The notes under the pieces are model-generated. The model ran no database searches. It worked only from the letters and a program-made list of their open reading frames with translations, and had not been told where the DNA came from. Shown here piece after piece: positions 33,064 to 48,000 of a DNA stretch of 64,000 nt. Every line of letters begins with the position of its first letter. Position 1 is the stretch's first letter. This stretch comes from Cheilinus undulatus. Its lineage: Eukaryota > Chordata > Actinopteri > Labriformes > Labridae. The DNA lies in NCBI RefSeq assembly GCF_018320785.1, contig NC_054869.1:32776289-32840288 (forward strand), read 5' to 3'. Made by a program: the position numbers and the translations under genes.

Positions 33064-36000
33064 TCACACAAAGAGCACAGAGTAGGGAGGGCAGCGGCAG
33101 CCCTCAGAAGATGATTCTCGCACCCAGGAACCATGACAGCCAGGGACTGAGGCTGCTGACCAGAATGTTCTACAAAAAAGAAACAAATCAAGCATAATCG
33201 ATAACAATCTGTGTTATTACAATCCACTTTGTGAGAAATTTCTGCACCATTATGCAACATTTGATATTATCATGGCATACAATATGATTTGTATATAATA
33301 CAAGATATTCAGAATGCAAACATACTGCTTAGGTTAAAAGACTAAAAATGCTCATAGGTGTGAGCGTGAGTATGCCTGGTTGTTTGTATATGTGTCAGCC
33401 CTGTGACTGACTGGTAACCAGATCAGCATTTATCCCGCCTCTTGCCCAATGACAGCTGGGATTGGCACCAGCCTCCAACAGGATAAACGATCTAGATAAT
33501 GGATGGATGGATGGGTGCCTTGCTCCTAGGTTTTTTTTTTTAGTAGTAATGTAATTGTAAAAATGTTCCTGCCCTGACCATCCCTTGTGTCTTTCTGCCA
33601 GTTAGGGCTTAGCTGTATCAAAAGACCACTGTCCTAAACTCAAAAAACGGTACCCTTTTAATGCAAGAAACACTCAAGAATTATCATGTGCAGTCTTTCA
33701 TTTTAAGGATTTTTTAAACATTACTTTGATTAGAATGGAAATCTCAACAAATGACCATGATTTTAATTTATATCAACGAAAGTCATCTGGCGATCCCCTC
33801 TCAGTGTCTCATGACCCTCAATGGGGTCCTGATCCCCAGGTTGAGAAACACTGCTGTATGGGACAAAATTCATTACTTCGAGTTTGGCTGATAATTTAGT
33901 TCACCTGGTGCTCTCTAGGCCGTCGCCTCCACAGCGGTCTGATTTGGACATGGCATCACTCTGACACTCCGCACAGACCAGCCTCTCTCTTACCAGCTGA
34001 GCACTCCACAGTTTGAGCTTACACGCTGCACTGGCCTGTTTAAGCCGCAGATACACACAGTAACTGCAAGGAGAAGGAAAGAGAAAAAAGGAGTCAAACA
34101 TCATTGCCAACATCCATTTATATTTGATTCTGAAATCTAGCAAAAGAATTTAAAGGGGGCAAAAACCAGTTGGCTCTTGTGTGAAAACCATTTATTCACA
34201 GAAAGCACAGCAGCATCTACAAACTACCACAGACTAGGTTAAACATGGGTCTAAGTGATGTCTGTTATGAAGCCAACTGATGGCAGTCACCATGTTGGAA
34301 TTGCTATCTCAAGCTAATTTTCCATCAAATCAGGAAACAGACAAAGAGTTGGAGCTGGGACAGGCTTAATGGGCACTTTCACCTTAGGGTAGCCTGACAC
34401 ACCTGATAGACTGTTACATATATTTATTGCATGGTACATATTTTACATCCATCTGGGCAACCACCCATTTGAGGCGTTTGGGAAGGGCAGAGCCTTCGAA
34501 AAAGTTCTTGAGGGGGATTGGACAAACGTTCTGCCTGTCACATTTATTATGGACCAGACCGTCAAAATATATGACATAGTGGGAATGTGCAGCTCCAGTG
34601 AGTGAACTACATAACAAGAGCTTGACAGGTAGCCGTTTTCATTGTTCACTATCAGTGGAACTAGTTGGTGAATATAACTCATACCAAATCCAATCAGGAG
34701 AAGAACAAAAAGATCAGAGAAAATCTTTCAGTGGGGTTCTTTGTCCTTATTTTAACAAAGAAATGTTGACCAGTTTTGACAAAAGCTGCCACTATCGCTA
34801 CATCAGCTAATTACTTCGTCAGCAGCCATTGTTTACCAGTTTGCAGAACTAAACCATACTGCAAACTCATGCCAAGGCTGATTAGACAAATAGCAAAAAC
34901 ATATTTTCTGCCAAGAAATGCTTTAATGCTGTTCTTTGCCTTTCTTTTAACAAAGAAATGTTGTCAAGTTATGACAAAAAAAACTGCCTCTATCGCTACA
35001 CCTAAGCTAATCACCTCATTGGCAGCCCTTGTTTTTGGGCTTGCAGTACGACTAAGCTACCTGTAGCTACCGCCTCATTCTCCTTGAATAACGCTGATTG
35101 GTCTGTCCTTTCTCAGACCTGGCAAAAACATTTCAGATCGAAGCTTTGCAAGATGGATCAGACATGAAATCTGGCCAATCCACTTGCTTTGACAAACCAA
35201 ACTTTTGATAAGCAATTAGCCCCAAGGTAAACATTAGGGCCATGGATACACCTGTTTCCGTGTTTCTCACTGGCAAATCCATTTTGCAAAGCTTCCATCT
35301 GAACCGTTTGGGCCTGGTTCCGAAGTGACAAGACCAATCAGCGTTGAGGAGCAGTACTTTCGGGCGCAGCGAAGTCGTCACGTACACAAGCAGCAACAAG
35401 AGGCTGGTACAATTATGGCTGAAGACATTAGTGTAGATGCTGCTATAGCACCATGTTCATCAGAACTTGATGACATTTTTTCATTTAAAGAGGAACAAAG
35501 AACAGCATTGAGTTGTTTTCTTTTCAAAAATGACAAAAGTCATGTACTAGCATGTCTACAGTCCCTATGGTTCGCTTCATGCAGTTCTGTATGGAATTTA
35601 TTCCTTCGGTAGGGGCGCAGTTTGGTAGCGGCTACGTCACGTGTTTTGTTGCTCTGATTGGCTTCTAAAGATGTGACAGACAGAATGTTCATCCAATCAC
35701 CCTCTGAGTTTTTTTTTTCAAAGGCTCTGCTCTTTCCCAATTGCTGTCTATGAGTGGTTTGTCAGGTTATAGATTATACAATTGTTCAGTGTGAGCACAG
35801 CCATACTATACATGGCATCGGGCCTGAGTCTGCTTGAAGAGGTGGTCTCAAGCACGCGTCATGTGGTCTTGGGCATACCAGGCCCAAGAACTGGGTAATC
35901 AGCAGAGAGTGGAACTGTAAAGTCATGTCTAGGCATCTTCTGACTTTTCAAAAAACATTGTGTCTATGGAGCAGAGACCCCTTTAGATACTCTGAGCTGC

Positions 36001-39000
36001 ATGGTAGATGCGGATGCTGGAAGAAGGACATTATTGGTGTCTTAAATATAATAAAAGTATGCCTAAACATATGTCGACCTGCTTGTGCTGTCTCTTCTTT
36101 CTGCTAAATGGTGGATTTTCAGACCAACTACATACATACTGCCATCTACTGTATCGGATTATGTACATATGCAAGTGTGCTTGAGCATGGAACAGTGTTA
36201 CTTATGTGGAAGCAGGTCAGCAGGGAAAAATGGAGGAGGGGGCAGTCGTGCCTGGGTACAAAACAATCCTGATGTGAAAGCACCCTAAGCATCCTGGGAA
36301 ACAACAATGCATTCACATGGCGGTGACTCCCTGATGCCCCAAACTCTGAAAATGTATGAATTAAGCCTAAAAAACGTGAGATGGTTGAATCTAGAAAAAA
36401 AAAACAATTTGAACCAACACAGAAATGAGCTATTGTTTTCCATTTTGTTTTGTTGAACCAGGCAGCAAACGTGTACTTTTGCTGTAAGAATGGACTTTTA
36501 GTACAGGAATTAATGGAAATAATCAAAGCCAGCCTAAAGAAGACACTTGAGGAAGTGCAGTTGTTTGCATGTACAGCTTCAGTTTTTAACACTTATGATT
36601 GATGCTTGCATACCAAACAATAAAATTTAACATACTCAAAAGAAAACAAAGATACATAAACAAGGTTTAAACACTAAAAGTATAACTCCCTCCCTTCCCT
36701 TGAGGTTGTTCCAGAGTTAAAAGCCAATCCAACATGGCCTCTTTGATGAAAGCCAAGTTTTCACCCGCCGAGTAAGCAGTGCTTGATCACAACTTAATCC
36801 GGACAAAGGACAAACCAAACTTTCCGATAAGAGATTAGCTCCATTTGAAGGTGATCCAGCAGTGTCACGGTCACCTGCGGTATCCCAGTATCAACACAGC
36901 TCAATCTGTTCACTGGTTACAATAATAAAGTCTTGTTTTTAGGCTCTCTGTGTTCTCTGGCAGTCACTTTGAACTTCTGCACTATTTATTTTGTGTCTGA
37001 TTCAGTCAGCTGCGACAAAACACCATCCTCAGTGGGGTGGTTTGTCAAAGAAAACATGAAGCTGCAGTTCTTTTTTCTTAGAGAGATTGGTGAGGACTTA
37101 CTCCACTCCGCTCACACTGGAAAAACGCTTTTTGGCAATTATTCAACAGGGAAAAAGATAGTAGGATAAAGGGGAAATGATGACTTAAGCCTAATTCATT
37201 CTATCAGAAAATAATTACCAACAACACTTCAAGTCTTTCTTTTAAAACATGTTCAAGTAAAATTAAGAACTTCTTCTGGCAAATTCCCTACTCCAAATTA
37301 TAATGTCAAAACTATGACAAGAGGTCCAAAGACAACAGCAGATCATCATATCATGTTATCTTAACCCCCTGATTCCTTGGTCAACATCCATGACAACGCC
37401 ATGCACCAGATGTCTCACCAAGTCAGTCTCATCCCTGCTGAATGGATCACATTTATGAGTAATGTCCTTCCAATCCCCTCATGCTTTGTATTTCAGTCAA
37501 AACAAAGGTATCTGATGTCTTTTTTAATCACTGTGAAGAGCTGTGGGTTGTTGGGAAGCCAGCCATGAGTTTATTCCCTCGTCTCTTATTTTTCCAGCTC
37601 TGAGAACATCTGCAATCAGCTCTGATCAAATAAGACATCAGAGCAGGTGGAGCATTCCTTCTTTATGAACTATGGTTGTCTTATCAGTAAAGGTCAGCTC
37701 ATGATGCTGATATTCAATGACAATGTTACACAGTCAAAGCAGTTTCAAGGCTCTGGGTGCTTTGGCAACCTTGGCCTCGGTCTGTTCTCTGTAATCTTTT
37801 GAAGCACAAAGTTGATCTTAGATTGACCTTTGAAACTGAAACAAAACAAAGGAATAATAATGATATCAAAAGTGGATAAACTCTAGATACATCAGAAAAC
37901 TTCAGAAAGGAGCTTCTGGGCCTGATACATGAAAAAGCACAAGGCTTGTGAAGAGGCACAGGAGTTACCTTATTACCCACATATTCATGTAAACTATATA
38001 ATCTGATATTCTTTAACAGATAAACACTATGATGGGATTATGAAAAATCTGATCAACACACCTAGATTATTGCCCAATAATATGATCATTTATCTGCACA
38101 AAAATGCACAATTTTTCTGGGGCTCAGACAACAGGTGTGACTAAAAATCAAACTACGATAGACAATATGTAATTAAGGTCAGTGACTATCACTTTGACAT
38201 TGTTATTATTGAGCTAAAAACCAGGAGTTGAATTAGTCTGAGACTCCCAGCTGCTTATTTCATCCATGTGTGGCATTGTTACGCATGACAGGGATGTGAG
38301 TATTGTGGTTATTTTCTTACAGTTTCCTTCGTTCAAGGAGGACACGATGTCAAGGTGGTGCTTAAGTGAACAGATAAATATTATCATTCCTTTAATTAAA
38401 CACACTGTTATTCTGAGTATTTAACAGGGATTGTTAGAATCTGTGCAGGATGTGGGCAGGATCGGATGGCACGCACTGTGGGGGTGGGCAGTAATGGTCA
38501 GAAATCCAGTGGGAGCAGGATTAAGAAAAGAGTCCCACATAGGGCTCTAGTTTATATAAATACTTGCTGACACTTTTTTGTAGATACTTAGGAAGTGTCT
38601 ACAAAAACTCACAGAGGCAGGGTTTATAATAAGGTTACAACAGATGCCCTGGCTGCTGGAAATCACTTAGATCACTGTTGTCTGTGTACATGTTCTCATT
38701 CATGCAGGTCATGGTTATCTAAAGTTTGATCCAAAAGGGCGACTTCACTCTCAGAACTGAAGAAGTCTTTTGGAAGCAAAATGTCTTCATGAACCCTGAC
38801 CAAGTCCAGTAGCCTATTTGGATCAATCTTTGGATGAGACCAACACTGAAATTCTCTCTCCATTTTGTTTCTGAGATTTCCTTGAGCGCAGTCTCACTTC
38901 AAATGCACATCCAGCAAGCAAAGGGTTTGGTAGGAGGGTAGAAAGAACAAAACTTGTCACCATTTCCTGGCCATAGACACAAAACTCTGTTGGACCAATG

Positions 39001-42000
39001 TAGTTTGGATTTCAGGGAAAGTCAAAAAAGCAAACAGCGATATTTGTAGAGCAAAGGTATCTGCCAGACATTAGTGTTTCTGGGAAAACAGAGACGCACA
39101 GTTGCATTTACAGAGATGTAATTGCGTAGCTGTCGGGGCCAGATTCAGCCAGTGGAAAAGCAAACGTTGTTTTGTCAATTCCAAAATCAAACCAACTCTC
39201 AGCCAGCTCTAGCTCTAACTAAGCACCAACACTGGAACTGGCTTGGTGGAGAAGGGGTAAATGTGAAGGAGAGCTATGCTAAGCATGTTCTGCATGCATA
39301 ACAACTGTTACAAGTTTTAAAACTTCTTCTTCTTGGTGATTGTGTAATCACATTCACAGATGCCTTTGGTAAAACAATCTTAATATTTCAGGTTAACAAC
39401 ATCAATAGCATTTTAAAATGAAATTCTTTTGTATAGCGAGACTCATCATGATTGTGCTGCTGCCTGTCTTGGCCAGGACACTCTTGTAAATGAGATTCTA
39501 GATCTCAGTGGGGTTCTCCTGGTTAAATAAATTGAAATAGATAAATCATAAATCATCTGTACTGGACTTCAAATCAGAATTAAGCTCTACACTCAACTCA
39601 TTCAGCTGTAATTACCCCCTCTGCATGGGCTGCAAATTAAAGCCCATACAAACTTAAACAAAGTGGGCAGAGAGCAGTCCTGCTTTTTTGTTTGTGGTCT
39701 GATAATTAAGGCCTTACCTGGCCTTCTCCTCCTTCATCAGCATGTGTGGTCGCCTCCACGGGTCCTTGAAGTTCCTCTTGAAAGAATCAGGCAGGATCTT
39801 TGCCACCTCTGTGGGTCAGGTGGGAATGAAAAAGGCAACAATGAGATAAAAAATGTCTTGAACATTAGTGTCTTTTTTCTTATGTGTTATCTTTAACTAT
39901 AGAAAGTTTGTAAAGGTTCCAGCTACTTTTATTTGCCTTGGAAATCTTTACTTGTTAAAGTGTTTATCTGTGTTATGGTGGTGTTTCATTTCTTGGAAAG
40001 TATGTAGAGTACAAGTAAGACGTTTGAAATGTTGCAGCTGGAGATAAGGCTTCAGACCAGATGTTTCCAAATGTGTTACTTACAAAGTGTTGAAAAGAGG
40101 TACTCTAGAGAATACTGAAATACCAGATTAACATGTTTCAGGGTTCAGAGCAGAGTAAGTGCTTGCATATATGTATGCATTTTAGAGCCAGTGAAAAGGT
40201 CATGTTCTCACCTTTCGCGCTACTGCATATGGCGTTGTTTCCAAAGCATCCTCGACGCTGTTTGAGGTCAGGACATGGTGTGCCTCCGTTTCTAGGAGGA
40301 ACAGACACCTGGCGAATTCTTTCTGTGCTGCCAATGCCACATGGTGATGTGCACGATGACCAAGGACCCCATGAGCCCACCACACAGTCAATGGCTGCTG
40401 GGGAAGCAGGAAGACAGAGAGATCAGCTAAGAGGTTTTGGATGTGACAGATAAACGCATAAAGTCTGAAGACAGGAAAAAAAACTTTAAAGTGCAATGAA
40501 TTTCATTGTAAGACAGGCTGTGAATGATAAGTGGAAGAGGCGTCAAATCGTCCTCCTTAAACCATGGATTCCCTTTTAGCTGCCCTAAGTTAGATTTTTG
40601 CATTTATTTATTTACTCAATTGTGTATTCATTTAGGCAGGGTAGATACAAATCACTACATAGTGGCTGATAAGGGTGCCTGGCTGACTGGCTGCCATGTC
40701 AATAACAGGAAGCCACAACCTCATACACACCCTGTTTTAATGTTAGTTTTCTCTTAATGCGACAGTAGTTTACAAAGTCTGACCCATACTGTTTTTAAGA
40801 ATACCTGAAACCAGAAAATGAGACCATTAAATCCTGAATAAAAGGTTATCAGGTATAATAAATCAAGAGAGAGGCTGTGCTTGTTTTCCAATTTGTTTGC
40901 ATACAATCTGACTTTGATTTTTTTATTTTTTTACAATAATTGACAGAGAAACAGCTGCCTCAAAATATTTAGAGCTCCTCCTGCTGACTGCCCGCAGCAG
41001 CTGGAATAAATGTTAGTCTATCCCAGCTGCACGAGAGGCAGGGTACAACCTGGACTGGTTGACAGTCACAGCCACATTACCTCAACCTCAGACCAGACAA
41101 AGCCTCATGCCCCTGAGATCTTTGGTGCCCCTCCAGACCCCAGGATGGGAGATGATGTAATAAAGGATTTATTTAGCAACAAGTTACAGTTTGAGCTGAC
41201 ATAATGTTCCTTAGTAGTTTTGCATTTTTGGCTTTCTTTGTAAAACTGGCTTTTAAAGCTTTCTTAGCCTTATTTCTTCAAAACGTGCAGTTATGTGGAC
41301 TTTGATGGCTTCCAGTTGCACAAAAGGAGATAACCATGGTTGAATATGCTAATTACAGATTATCATGGGGAATATGTGGACGAGAGTATCAATTTAGCAC
41401 TTGAATCCAGTAAGCAACATACCCCTTTCACAAGCTAGGACAGGACAGACATTGTGACATCAGATGCAGAAGGTCAATATGGTTCAAATTTGCAAAGAGT
41501 GGTGTCAACTCCTACTGGTCATTCAAAACACTGCAGGCTTAAGGCACTAGTGTATGTTTCACTTTTGAAACCAAGAGTTTGCTTCGGTTCAACATTGGTC
41601 TTTATTCCATCCAGCCGTCGAAACACATGCTCTCCTCCTGATGACACACTGATCTTTACCTCAGAGATAGTTTAAACTTTAAAAAGTCCCTTTAATCTTT
41701 GTTTTCATGCATAACTGCATGGCTGAAAGAGTGACTTCAGCACACACCCAGATACAGAGTTGCATAATACTGCACAGACTATTTACTCAGGTAGGTCTGC
41801 AGCAAACAAGTGAGTGGGTCATTACCATTTACTGATGTCAGATCCCCAGAGCAGGACCCCAGACTCAGGAAGTCTGCAGCCCAGGTCAAGTGTGTGCAGC
41901 CATTTACATAAGGGTCCAATTTGCCTCCTGTTGGCACACACATACAGCACGCCACGCAACAGTAGCAAACAGGCTTCCTGCTCAGTAGGCTGATTGAACC

Positions 42001-45000
42001 AATTACATCAGGCTAAGAGGAAGCTGGGCTAACCAGCATCTCCAGGAGTAATCAGGCCTCGTCCAACACAGACATTTAATAGCGGAAGACATTTAACAGC
42101 CTGGTCAGTTGGTGAGGAAGTGCCAACTTCATCAACAAATGAGGAAAGAGGTCTTCTCAGCTTACTCATTTACATCAGAATATTTCATCCAGTGTTTAAT
42201 TTTTGCTGAGGAGCATTTTTTAAAGTGATATAGACAATAAAAGTTGAATACAATAAGAGCAGGTGCACACAGCGTGAAGCTATTAGATGTTCTTGGGTGA
42301 AATTACAGGGAGCCAGAGGATAAATATACCATAACTGAATCTAATCCACCCTCGCCATCTAATCTACCAAACTCTGTCTTTATAACACACACTCCCCCCC
42401 GCTGTACAATGCTGCAACTGAATAACTATGTGTGTGTGAACAGTAGAAAGAGAGAGAGAGAGAGCTTTCAAGGTGCCGCCTGTTCAGTTCATTCCCATGG
42501 TCCTGTTGGGGTTTCAGAGGGAGGGGAGGGGGGCTGCAGTCTCAGTGACAGAGCCGATCCACAAAGCCACTGTGGAATCTCTGCATTCCTGCACATTAGT
42601 GCTGCCCACCTGACACTCGCCTTTCCCAGATCACACACACACACACACATACACACATCCAAAACAATTTCAGTCAGATTTAACCCACCCACTTGGGCTT
42701 GTTCCACCTTCAGTCATCACCCTAAAACACACAGACACACACATTACACTGTCGACTACTGAGTGACATGAACTTTGTAGGAAGAACATAGAGGGGCGTA
42801 ATCCAATCAGACAAACATCAGCTTCCTTCTCCAGCCTCCTCCACCTCTTCTTATCCTAACTCCTCGCCTTTCCTTCCTCTTACACTCACATGAAAAGCTC
42901 ATATTTTGCTGTTTTTCCTCCTTGTGGTATAAAAAACACAACCAAGCAGATCAGTTTAGGTCTTTACTGCAGTCAAATCTATAGGGTCAGCGAGTTCCCG
43001 CACACAAGGGGGGAACAGGGTGATTACGCCTCTGATCAACCAACAGAGGCCCTGTCTGGAAGTCTCAGCCTGGTGCCCCCGACCCAGCAGGGGTCAGAAG
43101 GCAATTACCAAACTGTGGTGGTCTCCCCTGCTCTGTTTCTGGTACCAGCAGTGTGACACTCCTACCACCCACATGATAACCCAGCAGACTGCCTGACACG
43201 GCCTGCTGTCCCCTGTCTCCATTGTTGACGGGAAAGTTGGAAAGCCGACCTCCACCACCACCTCTGACCTCCAACCCCAATACAGGAAACACATGGCTTT
43301 GTTGTCAGCATGTTCAGCCTTTGTCTCCACCATCAGCTGATACTTTTACAAAGTGTTTTCAAGTGGTTAAAAGTTTCCTCTTGAAGAAGAGAAGACTTCT
43401 ATATTTAAACAGAGACGGGGTCTACACTTATCTACACTTGGCTTCGGATGTGTGCTCTTCGGATGTGTGCTTTTTGGAGCACAACACTCATGTCACAGCA
43501 ACCTTTAAACATTGATACAAGCAATACAATCTGGTAAATGTAGTGGGGTTTCTATCAAAATGTAATGCAACATTTAAAAATGTTTTTTGAAAAATTTGCC
43601 AAAAGAATTTAAGCATGTTTTCATACTGTTTTGAGATAATTAGGAGTCTATGGGTTGAGCAGTAAGTGGTGTAACTCGTGAAAAAACAAACAGCAAAATA
43701 ATAGGGCTCAAAAGTGCGTTGTAATGTGGTTGATAGCCTATGGCAGTGGTTCTGCAGCACATTGGTGCACCTTTTGACAAGTCTAGATGTGCCATGGGAA
43801 TTTGTACAACCATATTACAACTGCAACATATTTTAAAGGTATTTTTTTGTACAGATATGGATATGGTGTGCCCTGAGATTTTGACTTGATTTTAGGGTGT
43901 ATCTTGGTCAAAACCAAAACCAAAAGCATTGGCTTATATCTCTGAAGCTAAGATTGTTAGGTTACTAACAAAATTAAGGATTTTACTGGCAGGAATAAGC
44001 ATTGTTTTGTTTCACCAGAAGAAGAAGCATGGTTTGGTTTCTACTGTTTGAAACAGTTTGGTGGTCACAAGTAAGATGGGGCTTTTCCACTTTGACTTTT
44101 AGCAGTGCCTAATACCAAGCTGTGCTGATTTACTTTTCCATCACCAGTTTGGCTGTGCTTGGCTACAATGAGTTGCTTTTAGAATGATCCCTCTCTGGCA
44201 CAGGGCCCAAGCGCCTGCATCGCCTTTAAGCGCGCTGCAGTGACATCAAAGTGGTAAACACCTCAAAGACTGTGATAAGTTTATGTGTCCACCATACTGC
44301 CAGAGGCAAGACCGCGTCACAGGCACAAGTATGCAAGGGAACTTTGGATTTTCTGAATAAAAAGCACTCTAAAAAGCACTCGCATTTACATAAAACAGAT
44401 TCTGATTAATTGTTTTTGTACTCAATAGTTAATATTCATATAAGTAGTAATAATGAAAATCCACTGGGACCAAAAAATGAACGTCTCTAAAAAAAAAAAC
44501 ATTGCAGCTGACAGTAAGCAGTGTACATACGTATGTTAATATAGCACCAGATAGATTGAAAATGTCTGTTGTTGCTGTTTTCTTCTTAGTGTCAGGTTAA
44601 TGTGTTAAATTGACGACAGCGTTTGTAAGAAGCCTGTCAGAGATGGTACAGAGAGTGAAAAATTTGTCAATTTAGTTGATCTGGCATTAGCTACAGCCAC
44701 AGTATAATATATGTCTGTTAAATAAAGTCGATAAAAGGTGGAAAACATATTTCAAGAACCATCCATCCATCCATCCCCAAGCCAGTACAGCTAACAATAA
44801 AGCTATGATCTTAAATTATAGAGAATAATTGTCATTTTATTGCTGAATTTAAGTAGGTAGATTCATCTTATGTATTTTATTTGTGAGCAGTTTCATTATC
44901 AATGCTTACATGAATACAGATCATTCAGTATAAAATGATTTATTAAAATCAATTAGGGATGTACGATATTATCGGCCTAATATCGGCCGGTAAGTTCACG

Positions 45001-48000
45001 TCTCTTGAAAGACATTGTTTGTATCAATGAGTTTTCATGAAGAAAAAATGAAATTACTTAATATTTTCTTCCAAAATAAAAGCAGGTCTGTATTACTCTT
45101 GATTTAAGACAGTACAAACAACTAAAATGAAACAAAACTGTTTTCATAAAAATTAGCAGAATTTCAAAAGGGGGAGATTAATCAAGATTAACTGCAGAAA
45201 TTACAAGGTCACAATTACAGCTTTTATTTTCATGTTTGTTCTCTACTGTACCTATATCAGAGAGTACCATAAATCTCCTTAGCCCTCCTTTTAAGCACTC
45301 CAAAAGAAGATGCCCAAAGTCACAATTATGTAATGTGCCACAGTGAAATGCAATGATGGCTACTAATAGCCTGAGGCACAGACAAATATTTCAATTCTAA
45401 TCCTTCTAACAAAATAGCCAATCATAATGTTGTATTTGATGGTCAGATGATTCTGCCCCTGACCTGAAACCATGTTTCTCATTAGCTTCTGACTTTGAAT
45501 AAACATTTTGCAATCTACCATTTTTCAAATAATAAAAACAGCCATGGTGAAATAGTTCTTTCTGCGCACAATTCCAATCGAAATCTGACAACAATTAGAC
45601 ATTCCTGTTTGATTTTAACCTGATAAACTAAACTCTAAGATGTTTCTGAACTGTGATAGCTTCAGAAATGGTTCCTTAAATTGTGTGTGAAACATTTAAA
45701 AGTGCACCCATAGTTTAAAAAAGATAGCTGAAAGTGATAAGAGTTTGATTGGGCTTCGTCTGCAGCACTTTGGCAGATTTTTGGTGGTTGGCAGCACTTC
45801 AGACAAACTTAACTTACTGAACCAAACTCTGAATGTGTATCCAGCTTAGCACTTTTATCTGCCGACTTGTCAGCCCAATCTGCTGTTACACTTGCTACAG
45901 TGAGATAATAGCGTTGTGTACAGCCTTTTAGAACTTTCACTTTTTCTTTCCTATTTCGGGCTTCTGTGACAAAAGAGTTATCAGACTTGCCCACCCAGTT
46001 TGCTTTATCTTCTTCTCCCATTATCACTTTGTCCCCCAATCTCCCTTGTTCTTTCTCCCCCATCTGTCTCTTCCTCTTTTTAGTCCTCTTTTTAACTCCC
46101 CCACCCCCTCTATCTGGCCCCCACCTCCTCTATAATGGGATCCAGATGGTCAGCTGCTCTGAGGGACCACTGCACCCCAAAAAACCTCTCCAGCCAGGCA
46201 ATGTCCCTCCCTTAGAGAGAGCTGAGCCCTGGTCCCCTCAGACAAGGCTTGTAATGTTGAGACGCACAGGGGCGACCCAGAAGGTTGTTAATAGAAGTGA
46301 AGGACATGAGACTGTGGCCTAATAACAGGCTGGCATGTAAATGTTTCCTGTAGACACCTTGAAAAGAGGAGCTAAACAAACCAACTCATTAAAAGGGTTC
46401 ATTACAAACAGATGAAACACATTTTCTGTTCAAACTGCAGGGTTTCATGTTAGCATGATGACAAACTAAAGAAATACACTATACTACTCTTCTATTCACT
46501 CCACGTAATAATTAACCCAGAAAAAGAAAAGAGCAAACAAAAATATCAAACAATGGATCACCTACCCACTTTTAAAGACATCATTGTTGGAAAAGTGAAC
46601 TTTAAATCAGAGAGCCACATCAGATCGACTGTTATATATATCCATTGCATGGATATATTTCACAGCTATCTGGGAAAGCTGCCATAGAAAGCATAGAAGG
46701 TCAGGACTTCTCTTTTTGCTGCTTGGTAAATAAAGTTGATGACAAGACCAGTCTAGAGACATGCATAAACAACTTCTCTGCCAAGGCAAGCTTTGGTTGT
46801 GGCTCTATGCTCTTGTTTTAAAATACAGTGCGGTGTAGTTTGGATTAAACTGCCGCTTTCCTACAGCTACACTCAAGCTAATAGCTACCACGGCAGCAGC
46901 CACTGGATACAATGGCAAACCCCACCTGTAACAATTGCAAACTCATGCCAAAGCAGATTGGTAGGAGAGCAAAAATATCTATTCTGTCATCAAAAGCTTT
47001 CAGTGTGACTCTCTGCCCTTGTTTTAATAAAGAAATTTTGTCCAGTTCTGACAAAATGGCAGCTGTAGCTACATCCAAGCTAATCATTCCACTAGCAACC
47101 ATTGTACATGACCACTCACACAACTAACCCCTTCCCCCCATAACGATCATAAACTTATGCCAAAGCAGGTTGACAGAAAAACAAAAACATCTTTAACATA
47201 ATGAAAAGCATTTGCTGCTGTTTTTTTTTTTTTTTTTAGTTCATAAATGTGATCTAGTTCTTGTAAGGGGATTGTTCAGGGATGCAAGGGGCACTGTAAC
47301 ACTGCCACATAAATATACCAAAAACAGAGGAAGACTGTGGGGACAGCACACCCAAAACTTTTCTCTTACCCCAAACTTTCTCATTTGTTGCTCATGGTAG
47401 TAGAGGAGCAGGAGATCTTGCTGTAAGAGCCATAATAAGCTCAGTCTGCAGCATGAGCACAATCATGTAATCCGCCATCATTGATGTAGATGGTGGGGTG
47501 AGCGCATGCAGGTTAAAGGGGGAAAATGACGGTTCTGTTCTATGTAGATGAAATGCTGATAAGACAAAAACATTTTTGCGAATACTCTTCTCCATGTAGA
47601 TGGCCCCTTTAGTGTTTTTTTGCTTTTTGCATGTCTCCCAAAATTTAGCCACCAAGAAGTTCCTACTTTCATGAACTATCGCAGCACTAGTCTAAACAGC
47701 TTAGGTTAGAACTGGAGCTGCTACCTCATTTTGTCTTGTTGCTCTGATTGGCCTGTAATAAATATGTTAGAACATTCGTCCAATCAACTTCCATGATGTT
47801 ATTCTAAAAGTCCTGCCTTTCCCAAATGCCTCTGTGGGAGCTTTCTCAGATGAATGTAAAATATGTCCATGCAACTGAATATGAAACAGTCTCTCTGACG
47901 TACAAGGTCAGTGAAAATGTATATTTCTGCCTCCAAGATGGGAATTTCAATTTGGGTGGGAAAGGGACTATGGGGCTGGGACTTCTTTTTTGTCCTTGCA

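Noticed and set aside
36146-36592. 148 aa minus-strand frame
   Set aside because: No recognisable domain, low-complexity composition, no fitting splice context within the intron, and no family resemblance.
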